Assembly (NCBI RefSeq): GCF_014839805.1
Contig: NC_051124.1
Location: 2,604,001 to 2,668,000 of the forward strand
DNA from: Manduca sexta
Lineage: Eukaryota; Arthropoda; Insecta; Lepidoptera; Sphingidae
Length of the DNA stretch: 64,000 nt
Direction: 5' to 3'
Shown here: positions 51,001 to 54,603 of the stretch, piece by piece
Layout of the letters: the number at the start of each line of letters is the position of its first letter
How positions within the stretch are numbered: position 1 is the first letter of the stretch
Translations under genes and position numbers: made by a program
Notes under the pieces: generated by a model
What the model saw: only the letters and a program-made list of their open reading frames with translations
Told to the model about the DNA's origin: nothing
The model's database searches: none

Positions 51001-52125
51001 AAATCTCATTGATTTATTAGCAACATTATTACAGTGAGGTTTTAATACTATAATGTGGAAACATTTAAATTAGATCTACTAAAAAGGAGATTTTAAAACT
51101 CCTTTGTTTTGACACACCAGTGTTAACACAATGTATTGTTACCAACAGAAATAATGACAATATTAATAATTTATTTTCCATTGAAAATATCCATCATTGA
51201 GAGATCAACACTGCTTGTAAACATTTGTTTATAACTTAATGACTCATCAATATCTTGTTGCATATTTTATAGAAGCTGTGATGATTCACTTTGGAATTAC
51301 TAATGAATACTTGGACCTGAGTCTTCAGTCTGAAAATTTGTTACAAATGCCACGGTGAACATTAAACTACTTAAAAAATTAAATAGTTTAACATTGCTTG
51401 TGTAAGTCTTCAAAAATAATGGTGTTTGATTTGTTTTCTATATAATAACATATTATATCTTTTTTTTTCATGCTTATAGCTACTAACACAGCCTACAGTT
51501 TGATAGTTGATTAAATGTCTAAACAATACAAAAATGTATTTATTTTGCTAAAAGCTTGGCATAAATGACTACAATAACAAGCCATGATTGTTAGGACTCA
51601 GGCAAAACTACAAATAAATGTTTCTATGAGAAATATATTTATGTATACAAAACACCAACAACCTTATTTGACTTCAAGGACTATTGCTATCATGCTTAAT
51701 GTAATATACGTATATTTTGTAAACGGACATAAGGATAGATTATTCAGTAATTATGATACGCCTCGGCTTTACTGTTATCTACCCACTTTTGTATATACAA
51801 GGAAGTAAAGGAAAGCTATACGCTTTGAAGCGCTATGCAACGACTACAACGTTAGTTTTAACTAGACAATGAACAGACAACCACAATTAGAAAGAAAGCA
51901 CAATATTTTCATAAACAAAATTACAAAAACTACGTCTGCCATCCAGCTCGAGTAAGAGAATGTAATGAAACGTTCATGTCTATTCTCGAGATTTACTATT
52001 GCTAATGGCGACATCAGTATGAGAATTGAAAATATAATTGCACTTACGTATTCCACTAATTGCAAAAGAAGCAAACACTCCAAGAAGGCAGGTAGAAATC
52101 GTCGTAACCTTCCGCCAACAGCCAT
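1..52125 (-). CDS. NPC1: NPC intracellular cholesterol transporter 1 (NPC1), 5' part, gene span
   Basis: Whole visible extent of a minus-strand gene; exons are listed separately. The joined exons give a signal peptide, the cysteine-rich sterol-binding N-terminal domain (about residues 33-235), a proline-rich linker and the first transmembrane segment (about residues 275-295). This is the order of NPC1, a late-endosomal/lysosomal protein that takes cholesterol from NPC2 and exports it. Diagnostic pieces are CVWYGVC just after the signal peptide, the CPSC motif with nearby CG.TC, and the CSCLDC linker cysteines before the membrane. All six confident exons join in frame with GT-AG sites (phases 0,0,1,0,0,1). 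The rest of the protein (sterol-sensing domain, other membrane segments) lies left of the window. Insects have NPC1a and NPC1b; I cannot tell which this is. Introns 1 and 2 are about 17.0 and 31.5 kb. Confidence 0.93.
303..423. repeat. 26-bp minisatellite plus (GT)n tract
   Basis: Four head-to-tail units of exactly 26 bp (303-328, 329-354, 355-380, 381-406), consensus beginning gtgtgcgtgtgagtgctt, with a few substitutions between units, followed by a GT-rich run to 423. It lies 44 bp from the donor of candidate NPC1 exon 7, inside the putative intron. Open frames across it on the minus strand (Thr/His-rich) are products of the repeat and not genes. Confidence 0.9.
467..526 (-). CDS. NPC1: Candidate NPC1 exon 7 (cytosolic/linker segment after TM1)
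   Basis: A 60-nt GC-rich stretch bounded on the minus strand by a cag acceptor and a gtacgt donor. In the phase left by exon 6 it reads DGWRGERGAGPEASPLHHRA without a stop and leaves in phase 1. The segment just after TM1 is poorly conserved among NPC1 proteins, so homology does not help. The call rests on phase continuity, splice consensus and coding-like composition; the acceptor has no good pyrimidine tract. Confidence 0.4.
527..2156 (-). other. NPC1 intron 6, no recognisable content
   Basis: AT-rich sequence between exon 6 and the candidate exon at 467-526. Only short open frames; I see no repeat copy, RNA gene or conserved motif. Confidence 0.6.
2157..2349 (-). CDS. NPC1: NPC1 exon 6 (linker and first transmembrane segment)
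   Basis: 193 nt, enters phase 0 and leaves phase 1; acceptor gcgcag, donor gtgagt. It encodes GQPGCSCLDCERSC, a proline/alanine-rich linker (PAPAPRPAPP), then the first membrane helix around VIMAIVFLIFTTLFLSGVF and a CC just inside the membrane. CSCxDC followed by a proline-rich linker is the NPC1 signature between the N-terminal domain and TM1. The exon is strikingly GC-rich in an AT-rich surrounding. Confidence 0.93.
2649..2861 (-). CDS. NPC1: NPC1 exon 5 (end of N-terminal domain)
   Basis: 213 nt, 71 codons, phase 0 at both ends, acceptor tttcag, donor gtaagc. It begins VQYPSTNQLALDLMCGDAGA, then has the block WFDYMG and ends TRACNVGIN. It corresponds to the LxxLCG...NWIEYMFN...CDESV stretch of vertebrate NPC1, the last part of the sterol-binding domain. 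Confidence 0.93.
2984..3063 (-). CDS. NPC1: NPC1 exon 4
   Basis: 80 nt, phase 1 to phase 0, acceptor tttcag, donor gtacaa. It encodes THKRIKEIDYHLGSTYM...NSCSQ, matching the part of the N-terminal domain where human NPC1 has the ELQYYVG...AMYNAC helix. It is separated from exons 3 and 5 by short introns of 111 and 122 bp. Confidence 0.92.
3175..3391 (-). CDS. NPC1: NPC1 exon 3 (sterol-binding N-terminal domain)
   Basis: 217 nt, enters in phase 0 and leaves in phase 1; acceptor tgcag, donor gtaaat. It encodes about 72 residues from DILKKYCPDI to LEQFN, including the paired cysteines SCCNYQQL, RCPSCMDNF and ICGMTC that form the disulphide-bonded sterol pocket in NPC1. The split serine codon completed by exon 4 makes an N-S-T glycosylation site. 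Confidence 0.93.
4039..4113 (+). mobile_element. 3'-end fragment of lepidopteran retroposon (family A) with target-site duplication
   Basis: A 75-bp piece containing ctcagtagtagaggaggccc, gcagtgggcaagtatataat and ending gggctgatatta. It is flanked by perfect 12-bp direct repeats taacgagacatg at 4027-4038 and 4114-4125, as expected for target-primed reverse transcription of a 5'-truncated element. The same family recurs at 9664-9975, 15156-15518 and 22708-22920. Confidence 0.75.
5245..5345 (+). mobile_element. Diverged 5' piece of family C repeat
   Basis: Resembles 27115-27200: both have the series gactggtatacta/gggtcggtaccag, then gtctattcctg/gtctatttctg, then cgccaggctg/cgccaagcag. Short and diverged. 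Confidence 0.4.
6605..6900 (+). mobile_element. Family B repeat copy
   Basis: Carries cacctgatggtaagtggagt, gtcgactgacgagagatgat, aattatgccggcctgttgga and gaccactatggccttttaac. The same order recurs reversed at 18955-19170 and 61850-61955 and forward at 44560-44745. The open frames here on both strands come from the repeat. Class not determined. Confidence 0.65.
7036..7235 (+). mobile_element. Family C repeat copy, 3' part
   Basis: Includes ttgtagccagtgtaactact, tctcatgtctcaggatggcg, ttcaaggtgttggatggtgt and cgcttaccatcaggcgaacg, ending near gcaattaaaa. Collinear with 27211-27405; a widespread lepidopteran interspersed repeat type. Confidence 0.65.
8945..9065 (+). mobile_element. Family D repeat copy
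   Basis: Carries gcgaatgttagacattaaaa, attttatcacggttttaatt, acgtttcgaagactgcagcc and ttcatagtcacgg. Also seen at 29265-29345 and in part at 35620-35720. Confidence 0.55.
9664..9975 (-). mobile_element. Family A retroposon copy, about 310 bp
   Basis: In reverse orientation it carries the same blocks as the copies at 4039 and 15421: an opening near the ccgcagttgggagtggaaca stretch, then gcggactaagacctaatc, gaggaggcccatgcccagca and the gtgggacagtatataatac end. It is the longest copy in the window, diverged, with no intact open frame. Confidence 0.65.
11797..11925 (+). mobile_element. Interspersed repeat (attgccttagtaggcaaacg family)
   Basis: Carries attgccttagtaggcaaacg, gcggtccgcctgatgttaag and agccaagccgttgcctaccg. 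A reverse-oriented, diverged copy with all three blocks is at 24075-24238. Confidence 0.55.
11925..12055 (+). mobile_element. Family B repeat, short diverged copy
   Basis: Matches the start of the 6605 copy: agcaaagtaacccaacatag, catgatggtaagtagagtcc and atgattactcctcg. Ends in unrelated sequence. Confidence 0.45.
12130..12295 (+). mobile_element. Family G repeat copy
   Basis: Begins cagtggtgaagggtaaaatc, has ggtaacccgaggcaaa, then aagccggtaggaatcgggtt and catggacgcttcactcc. Pieces recur at 23430-24000 and reversed at 47280-47370. Confidence 0.45.
12648..12887 (+). pseudogene. 5'-truncated LINE: C-terminal end of ORF2
   Basis: An open frame of about 75 codons reads SPNCSDCGVRDDLIHVLSEC and ends KKYFDFIKK at the TAG. 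The pattern CxxCGxxxDxxHxLxEC near the C-terminus is what follows the RNase H/reverse transcriptase part of many insect non-LTR retrotransposons. It is followed by a short non-coding stretch and A-rich runs up to about 12976, the expected 3' tail. No reverse transcriptase is present upstream, so this is a dead, 5'-truncated insertion in the NPC1 intron. Confidence 0.6.
12888..12976 (+). mobile_element. LINE 3' untranslated end and poly(A)-like tail
   Basis: Follows the ORF2 remnant, contains gacgtacggagcgacatagt and ends in A-runs interrupted by gatt. Direction agrees with the remnant coding strand. Confidence 0.5.
13955..14120 (+). mobile_element. tRNA-derived SINE candidate
   Basis: Box A-like tggtttattggc at 13961-13972 and box B-like ggtttgagtcc at 14006-14016, with tRNA-like spacing, followed by a body containing gcctaatatagcgatagtat and tttccctatcatggaatgaa. 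A SINE head, not a tRNA gene: no cloverleaf stems were found. Confidence 0.5.
15156..15286 (+). repeat. First unit of a tandem duplication containing family A sequence
   Basis: A 131-bp unit from atcaaaacagttgtatacga to the CACTAA of the retroposon, followed directly by a second copy at 15287-15420. The two differ by a 3-bp insertion and scattered substitutions. Confidence 0.75.
15287..15518 (+). mobile_element. Family A retroposon copy with (ATT)n tail
   Basis: The second tandem unit (15287-15420) continues into the conserved 3' half: gccagcgtggtggattaagg, gaggaggcccgtgcccaaca, gtgggacagtatataataca and ggctgatattattatta. The trinucleotide tail agrees with the truncated copy at 4039 and marks the 3' end of the element. 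Confidence 0.7.
16069..16105. repeat. Perfect 16-bp inverted repeat with 5-base loop
   Basis: Arms aattttatcatttata (16069-16084) and tataaatgataaaatt (16090-16105) flank aataa. AT-only stems are frequent in this background; no transcription signal is visible. Confidence 0.8.
16840..17440 (+). repeat. Unknown repeat, copy 1
   Basis: Shares scattered blocks in the same order with 42860-43480: aagtacacatcatattaatt / aagtacacgtcaaattaatt, ttgcaaccaac, acattttggtacc / acattttggaaga, and gctcaaggcc / actcaaggcc. Both begin with a GC-rich island. Strongly diverged; class unknown. Confidence 0.45.
18955..19170 (-). mobile_element. Family B repeat copy (reverse)
   Basis: Reverse-orientation copy with ccatagtggtccacgtaggt, caacaggccggcataattgt, gtaatcatctctcgtcagtc and ccactgcactcaccatcagg, about 215 bp. 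Confidence 0.65.
20505..20800 (-). mobile_element. Helitron-like non-autonomous element (family E)
   Basis: Begins with aactagcgacccgccccggc, the reverse of a GC-rich hairpin end finishing CTAGTT, contains two versions of the block ggcttcgcacgggt, then atcaaaatccgttgcgtagt and gggacagagaaagcgacttt. The CTAGT terminus and the sentence near aaatccgtt are characteristic of lepidopteran non-autonomous Helitrons. No Rep/helicase gene is present. Confidence 0.5.
21725..21790 (+). repeat. Repeat present inverted at 32133-32200
   Basis: gtgccactgcttatcctggt, ttacaagagttgtagtggtg, ggtgtgagggcgggaaagtc. The reverse of these blocks, in order, is at 32133-32200. Class unknown. Confidence 0.55.
22708..22920 (-). 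mobile_element. Family A retroposon copy
   Basis: Starts with the reversed tail (atatcagccctgtataatat), then ttgctgggcacgggccccct, gagagggattaggcgttagt and ccaccacgccggcctagtgt, fading into diverged 5' sequence toward 22920. Confidence 0.65.
23430..24000 (+). mobile_element. Family G-like repeat, split by GC-rich insert and ATTT tract
   Basis: Starts cagtggcgaagtgtgaaatt, ggttacccgcagtggcggcc, followed by a GC-rich block to about 23690, an (ATTT)n run at 23743-23761, and ends with gaagccgaatggaatcggat and tatggacgcttcgctac. Collinear in its ends with 12130-12295, so it is probably a copy carrying an insertion. Confidence 0.4.
24075..24238 (-). mobile_element. Interspersed repeat (attgccttagtaggcaaacg family), reverse copy
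   Basis: Reads in reverse attgccttagtaggtaaacc, tcctgatggtaaacattcgt and agccaagccgttgtctaccg, collinear with 11797-11925. The 79-codon open frame here on the minus strand lies within the repeat. Confidence 0.55.
24466..24625 (+). mobile_element. Helitron-like fragment (family E), 5' part
   Basis: Starts ctactaatattatgaatgcg, aaagtttgttaggatggatg, then acgaaaaaactactgaacgg and atttggataaaacc. Lacks the GC-rich 3' end. Confidence 0.5.
27110..27405 (+). mobile_element. Family C repeat copy, about 295 bp
   Basis: Starts around tgagtccgtctgggtcggta, continues ctgccgccaagcagcagtgt and ttgttgtgttccggtttgaa, then repeats the block seen at 7036-7235 and ends with an A-rich tail (gcaaaaaaaa). The A-tail suggests retroposition. 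Confidence 0.65.
27977..28232 (-). mobile_element. tRNA-derived SINE (family F)
   Basis: On the minus strand a head with box A-like cggcatagttatattgcgca and box B gggttcaagtc, then the body gggcaaagtgttattgggtt, tgcccagtatcagcccggaa, ending tacccctgtaaagggaaaag and gcgtg. Collinear with 45187-45427; 3' parts at 35158-35300 and 44480-44520. Confidence 0.65.
29265..29345 (+). mobile_element. Family D repeat copy (internally shorter)
   Basis: Has gcgaatgttagacattaaaa followed directly by cccgacgtttcaaagacttt and gcagccttcatggtca, lacking the middle part present at 8945-9065. Confidence 0.55.
29801..30037. mobile_element. MITE with long terminal inverted repeats and TAA target duplication (PIF/Harbinger-like)
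   Basis: Left arm ccccttattcatagacgtta then tttatctaag; the right arm is its reverse (cttagataaataacgtctat, gaatgaggggg). A second inner block, gctgtgataacaagtctgtt, is also inverted near 29979-29998. Arms of about 60 bp surround a unique core of about 110 bp. TAA flanks both ends (29798-29800 and 30038-30040), the three-base target typical of PIF/Harbinger elements. No transposase. Confidence 0.7.
30985..31115 (+). mobile_element. Lepidopteran interspersed repeat, diverged
   Basis: Carries tcttcagcctcaggaagtcc, actgctgaacatgggcctcc and gcggttcgcatccagcgacc. The phrase resembles but is not collinear with family A. Class uncertain. Confidence 0.45.
32133..32200 (-). repeat. Repeat, inverted copy of 21725-21790
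   Basis: gactttcccgccctcacacc, caccactacaactcctgtaa, gccaggatcagcagtggcac, collinear in reverse with 21725-21790. Confidence 0.55.
33225..33295 (-). mobile_element. Possible tRNA-like SINE head
   Basis: On the minus strand, box B-like gggttcgatcc follows atggtgttgtgattgattag. Body not recognised; could be chance. Confidence 0.3.
33420..33615. other. GC-rich patch of unknown nature in NPC1 intron 2
   Basis: GC-rich relative to its neighbours, without a long open frame on either strand and without flanking splice sites that fit NPC1 phases. Possibly a repeat fragment; only one copy seen. Confidence 0.4.
33720..34065 (-). mobile_element. Retroposon-like repeat with tRNA-like box B
   Basis: Ends with aagcccgacccgagattcga and acaccggacctcc, whose reverse has the box-B-like ggtgttcgaatctcgggtcg. 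The region contains gccgaattcaggctcggcga and gcaacccgacacgaccgaag. A similar plan is visible at 49355-49570. The 67-codon open frame inside is not a recognised protein. Confidence 0.4.
34889..35011 (-). CDS. NPC1: NPC1 exon 2 (start of mature N-terminal domain)
   Basis: 41 codons, phase 0 at both ends, acceptor ctcag and donor gtaagt. It reads IPSASAEGHCVWYGVCTNAT... and ends VEDAAK. The CVWYGxC block is the hallmark opening of the NPC1 luminal N-terminal domain, and NAT is a potential N-glycosylation site. It joins cleanly to exon 3 (DILKKYCPDI). Confidence 0.92.
35158..35300 (-). mobile_element. SINE family F, 3' half
   Basis: Minus strand shows gtatcagcttggaatttgtg, cccgatatggagataggctc and tctaccacttcggggatagg, as in the 3' half of the copy at 45187. 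No tRNA-like head. It lies 147 bp upstream of NPC1 exon 2. Confidence 0.55.
35620..35720 (+). mobile_element. Family D repeat, 5' piece
   Basis: Has tttacgcgaatgatagacat, attttgcagattttatcgta and then diverges; lacks the gaagactgcagcc block. Confidence 0.4.
42690..42800 (-). mobile_element. Helitron-like fragment (family E), reverse
   Basis: Shows aatttcatccaaatccattc, agcagacgcttttagttcca and cattttagtaggat, the reverse of the central sentence of the family. Confidence 0.4.
42860..43480 (+). repeat. Unknown repeat, copy 2, with CGGCG-rich start
   Basis: Collinear with 16840-17440 over several blocks (see that entry). The left end, 42855-42910, is an unusually GC-rich run of ggcgcggc repeats. 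The short open frames here show no recognisable protein. Confidence 0.45.
44480..44520 (-). mobile_element. SINE family F, 3' end fragment
   Basis: ccttatccccttttcagggg then taggcaatag matches the extreme end of the family F copies. An acat microsatellite precedes it. Confidence 0.4.
44560..44745 (+). mobile_element. Family B repeat copy
   Basis: Carries gtatagaatgtcgtccgatt, cacaattatgccggcttgtt, gatatacacaggctgatccc and gtggaccactatgtc, collinear with 6650-6790. Confidence 0.6.
45187..45427 (-). mobile_element. tRNA-derived SINE (family F)
   Basis: Minus-strand head atggcgttgatgtatagcgc with a box B-like ttcccgggatcaa, body gcaaagcgatattgggtttg, gcagtatcagcacggagtct, attgtgcccggtatgacgat and the end gcctacaccttcggggaaaa. 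The plus-strand 73-codon open frame here is a by-product. Confidence 0.65.
45605..45638. repeat. 15-bp inverted repeat, 4-base loop
   Basis: Arms aaaaaccctgtttac and gtaaaccgggttttt pair with one mismatch around agtt. Preceded by a smaller palindrome, cctatcagttgatagg, at about 45588-45603. Confidence 0.7.
46130..46242. mobile_element. Short TTAA-flanked MITE, sibling of 56129-56486
   Basis: 113 bp flanked by TTAA (46126-46129 and 46243-46246). Terminal inverted repeats of about 40 bp start ggttatagcttaaggtctat / agttatagcttaaggtctat and share tttcatacattttgtttc with the large palindrome. Between them is accaatacttgtttagttac then ccagattaaagg, the same sequence as one arm of the larger element. 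TTAA is the piggyBac-type target site. Confidence 0.75.
46415..46684 (+). mobile_element. Helitron-like element (family E), near full length
   Basis: Begins ttactaataaagaggcgaaa, contains acagaaacaactgaacggat and ttagatgaaat, and ends acgggcaaagccgcgggcaa followed by cacctagttg. The GC-rich terminal stretch followed by CTAGT agrees with Helitron 3' ends. Confidence 0.55.
47280..47370 (-). mobile_element. Family G repeat piece (reverse)
   Basis: Shows cagtggcgaagcatccataa, attcgaactctaccggcttc and gtttgacttagtttttgttt, matching in part the reverse of 12130-12295. Confidence 0.4.
49355..49570 (+). mobile_element. Retroposon-like repeat, diverged
   Basis: Contains cagcctggcaaaggccggct, gcggttgagcggtttaggcg, ggttacgaacctcggctcag and cagtaacagtgccgggattt. 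GC-rich for the neighbourhood and in the style of lepidopteran repeats with a tRNA-like segment; not fully matched within the window. Confidence 0.4.
50170..50375. other. CpG-rich patch open on both strands, unidentified
   Basis: A GC-rich stretch (ggcggcggccgtggcggggc at its start) with overlapping open frames of 65 codons on plus and 79 on minus. Neither has recognised motifs. The AT-rich trailer with gacttagttttttctttttaa resembles the family G tail at 47350, so it is possibly part of a repeat. Confidence 0.4.
50556..50610. repeat. Direct duplication of about 26 bp
   Basis: tgtataaaataaaatcaaat followed by atcaa appears twice in a row with a short spacer (agtagt). A local slippage product in AT-rich sequence. 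Confidence 0.7.
52048..52125 (-). CDS. NPC1: NPC1 exon 1 (signal peptide)
   Basis: Encodes residues 1-26, starting MAVGGRLRRF and continuing with a leucine-rich hydrophobic core ending VEY, then a strong donor gtaagt at 52047 downward. It joins in phase 0 to exon 2 (IPSASAEGHCVW...), giving a basic N-region, hydrophobic core and a small-residue cleavage region (SASA) just before the mature NPC1 start. The start ATG sits in the context AACAATGG. Seen: reading frame, donor and hydrophobic core. Inferred: that this exon belongs with exon 2, 17 kb away; the phase match and signal-peptide logic support it but no transcript was seen. Confidence 0.8.
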
Positions 52126-53613
52126 TGTTCAACACTATATTTACCGAAATATAAATTTAAAAGCACTTAGTATTTGTCATATCATAATTCCAATTTACAC
52201 CCGAAATATTACGTCTTGCAAACGTGGTCGTGCGATTTTATTTGATAATTTTTTTCGACGCACTTCCCTTCTGTTCAGTGAACAGTGACAGATTGATTGG
52301 ATTTTTTTCAATGTAGCCTGTAGGTATACAAAATGGCTGAATCAAAGTATTGCTATAATAAAATATTTCATCATGAATATAAATCCGACAAAACCAGTAA
52401 ATAAAATTATGGTTTACATGTATCCTCAATAAAAATGGAATAATGTAACGAAACAATAAAAATTATAGATTTTATCATAAATATATAGTGGGGTAGGAGT
52501 ATGAAATACACCCTATACAAAACTGGAATGTTCACTGGAGCAGATTAGTGCTCATAGTATGGGATAGTACAACACTGTAAATGAGGCATAATAAAATAAG
52601 ACAAAATCAGTTCAGAGGAGCAGTAACAGTAAAAACTTTTATAAAATATTTACATTATATAAATTCAAAAGCAGAAACATTATTAAAATCCAATAAGTAA
52701 TCCACAAGTTCGAAGGCTTTCTACACGTTGTCAAGAAACAGATAAAAGGTCTAGTATAGGCACGGGATGTCATTGGAAAAAATAACTGAGTAGTAAAGTG
52801 ATAGCGCTATAATCCCACTACGTACCTCTTTAAATAAGAATTACTGCCTCATTTTCTAAATAGCGAATGTTTAACTCTATATTTTTACCAGACATATAAA
52901 CAAACTGCACAATTATCTAGTTATTAACATTGAATTATACCCTTTCCTACATAATATTTTAAAAGTACGTCCTCCACTGGGTCCGTTGGTCTATCTGAAC
53001 GCGATAATATAAAAAACTACTGAACGGATTTCGATGAAATCTGATATGGAGAAGTTTAAGCCACTGGGAAGGACATAAGTAACTTTTTATACCGAGGAAA
53101 TATATAGGGGGACTATTATACTTTTATTCCAATCAAACTCAGTATAATTCACAAATTGACAAGAATTAAATATATAATAAGATTTTTTAGACGCCGCTAT
53201 AGAAAAAAAGTCATAAATGGTTTACAAATACAAAAGCGAATCTTCAATATGAAAATTGGAAAGTACATCTTCCGGATTTAAGCTACTTTCAAGTAATATA
53301 AAAATGGGGTTGCCTGGAAGAATCTCTGTTTTTTATTTTCAAAACCATGACAGTGACATTTGACAATTAAATAAACACTTCTTTCGTTTTCCAATTTATT
53401 TTGTTTAGCAGATTTAGCTATTAATATTTTATAATCAAAATGAATCTAAAAGTTGTATTTCAGAAGCACATATTATAATAAAGGTGATAAGTGAAATATT
53501 ATATATCATTGGTACATAAATTCTGGTAAAATCACGAATATCGTCTCATACACTTCGCTGTATCACACAATACAAGCGAGTACAACTTTCCTCTATGAAT
53601 AATAATCTAAATT
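52126..53613. promoter_or_regulatory. Divergent intergenic region between NPC1 and the Myb/SANT gene
   Basis: About 1.5 kb that must contain the NPC1 promoter and 5' UTR on the left and the Myb/SANT promoter on the right. A Helitron-like piece sits at 53010-53115. I cannot point to a TATA box or initiator with confidence. Confidence 0.5.
53010..53115 (+). mobile_element. Helitron-like fragment (family E), central part
   Basis: aaaaaactactgaacggatt then tcgatgaaatctgatatgga and actttttataccgaggaaat. It lies between the NPC1 first exon and the Myb/SANT gene. Confidence 0.45.
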
Positions 53614-53823
53614 ATGGACGAGAGACGCCTACGTAGAGGAGTGTATCCAACAGCAAAACAAAAGAAAAAATTGATCGAGTTGGTGGCGAAATATCCAGAC
53701 CTAGTATCGTGCAAAGTGAGACAAGGATTTAATTACACTGATGCTCATAAGCTGTGGCAAAACATCGCAATTGAATGTAACGCTATTCCCGGTGCAAGAA
53801 AAACTTGGAGACAGTGGAAGAAG
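53614..53823 (+). CDS. Myb/SANT-like gene exon 1
   Basis: 70 codons from MDERRLRRGVYPTAKQ to WRQWKK, phase 0 end at donor gtactc. Reading through the donor gives only five more codons before a stop, so splicing is favoured. Confidence 0.8.
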
Positions 53824-54479
53824 GTACTCTGGAACCCTTGAGTTAATCCCCTTTTGGCTTCATTAGATTTTATATCTGTAGTTAACTTATTGGATATTAT
53901 TTTTTTACCTTAAATAAGGTTCAATAGCCATGGAACCTATAACTCAATGTCAACATTGTGGTAAACTATTTAATTTATCAATTCCAGACTTGGCAAGACA
54001 TCAGATCCAAAACAAAGAGAAGACACACGTCCGACAACCTTCCAGCCTCACTGATAATGTTGACACACGCAGAGAAAGAAGCGCTGGGCTTGAAAAACGT
54101 CTCTTCGACCACCAACTACCAGACTGAGGAGGAAACAGAATTTGTTACATTACAGGCAGAGGCAATACCGGAAACAACAAACATGAACGAAATGGATTCA
54201 ATAGCTACATACAGTGATGCGGAATCACTGCCTGAAGAGAAAGTGTTTCCAACAACCAATCATAAAGTAACTAAGTTAAAAAATGCCATAAAAAATGGTT
54301 CAAAATGTGCAAACAGTTGTTTCTTCAACTGTGACATGCTGTCCGTACAAGAGCAACGTAAATTACAGTTAAAAGAGGAATATATCAATTTCAAAAAAGA
54401 TTATCTAAGACAAAAATTAAAACTGATGAAAGAACAAACGGAAGCATTGAAAGATATTGCGAGAGAACTCTCTAAATAG
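53614..54479 (+). CDS. Myb/SANT-like DNA-binding domain protein, two exons, 233 residues
   Basis: Exon 1 is 53614-53823 and exon 2 is 53988-54479; the 164-bp intron has donor gtactc and acceptor ccag, and the join WRQWKK-TWQDIRSKTKRRH rebuilds one domain. Residues about 5-85 form a Myb/SANT-like DNA-binding domain with the spaced aromatics (KLWQNIA, KTWRQWKKTWQDI) typical of the Myb_DNA-bind_5 group, which includes proteins related to the Harbinger transposon Myb protein. The middle is acidic, and the C-terminus (about residues 185-230) is a charged coiled coil, as in other insect members. Predicted nuclear DNA-binding regulator; targets unknown. A poly(A) signal AATAAA is at 54598-54603. No specific orthologue is assigned. 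Confidence 0.82.
53988..54479 (+). CDS. Myb/SANT-like gene exon 2
   Basis: 163 codons plus TAG, beginning TWQDIRSKTKRR right after attccag. Upstream in the same frame are only intron codons, so the start of this open frame at 53958 is not a real start. It carries the acidic middle and the C-terminal coiled coil. Confidence 0.8.
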   Translation, partial: TWQDIRSKTKRRHTSDNLPASLIMLTHAEKEALGLKNVSSTTNYQTEEETEFVTLQAEAIPETTNMNEMDSIATYSDAESLPEEKVFPTTNHKVTKLKNAIKNGSKCANSCFFNCDMLSVQEQRKLQLKEEYINFKKDYLRQKLKLMKEQTEALKDIARELSK

Positions 54480-54597
54480 TACATAATTAAGATATAGGGC
54501 AGAGAAAAAGTGTTCAAGTGTTAAACATATAAAGTTTTTATTTCTTTAACACAGTTTCTTAGAGTTAAGCAATATGAATGGTTAAAAGGGTGGCTGC

Positions 54598-54603
54598 AAT
54601 AAA
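54598..54603 (+). terminator. Poly(A) signal for the Myb/SANT-like gene
   Basis: AATAAA 119 bases after the stop codon. A second AATAAA lies at 54848-54853. Confidence 0.5.

Larger units (their letters stand above)
35012..52047 (-). other. NPC1 intron 1, 17.0 kb
   Basis: Lies between the signal-peptide exon and exon 2. It carries several retroposon and Helitron-like fragments and a short TTAA-flanked MITE. No convincing host exon was found. Stretches such as 36000-42600, 43520-44470, 47400-49350 and 50900-52040 are AT-rich and unremarkable apart from short random open frames. Confidence 0.75.

Noticed and set aside
53930..54127. Open frame starting MEPITQCQHCGKLF with a zinc-finger-like start
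   Set aside because: It lies over the intron and overlaps exon 2 of the Myb/SANT gene in another frame; the spliced frame rebuilds a known domain.
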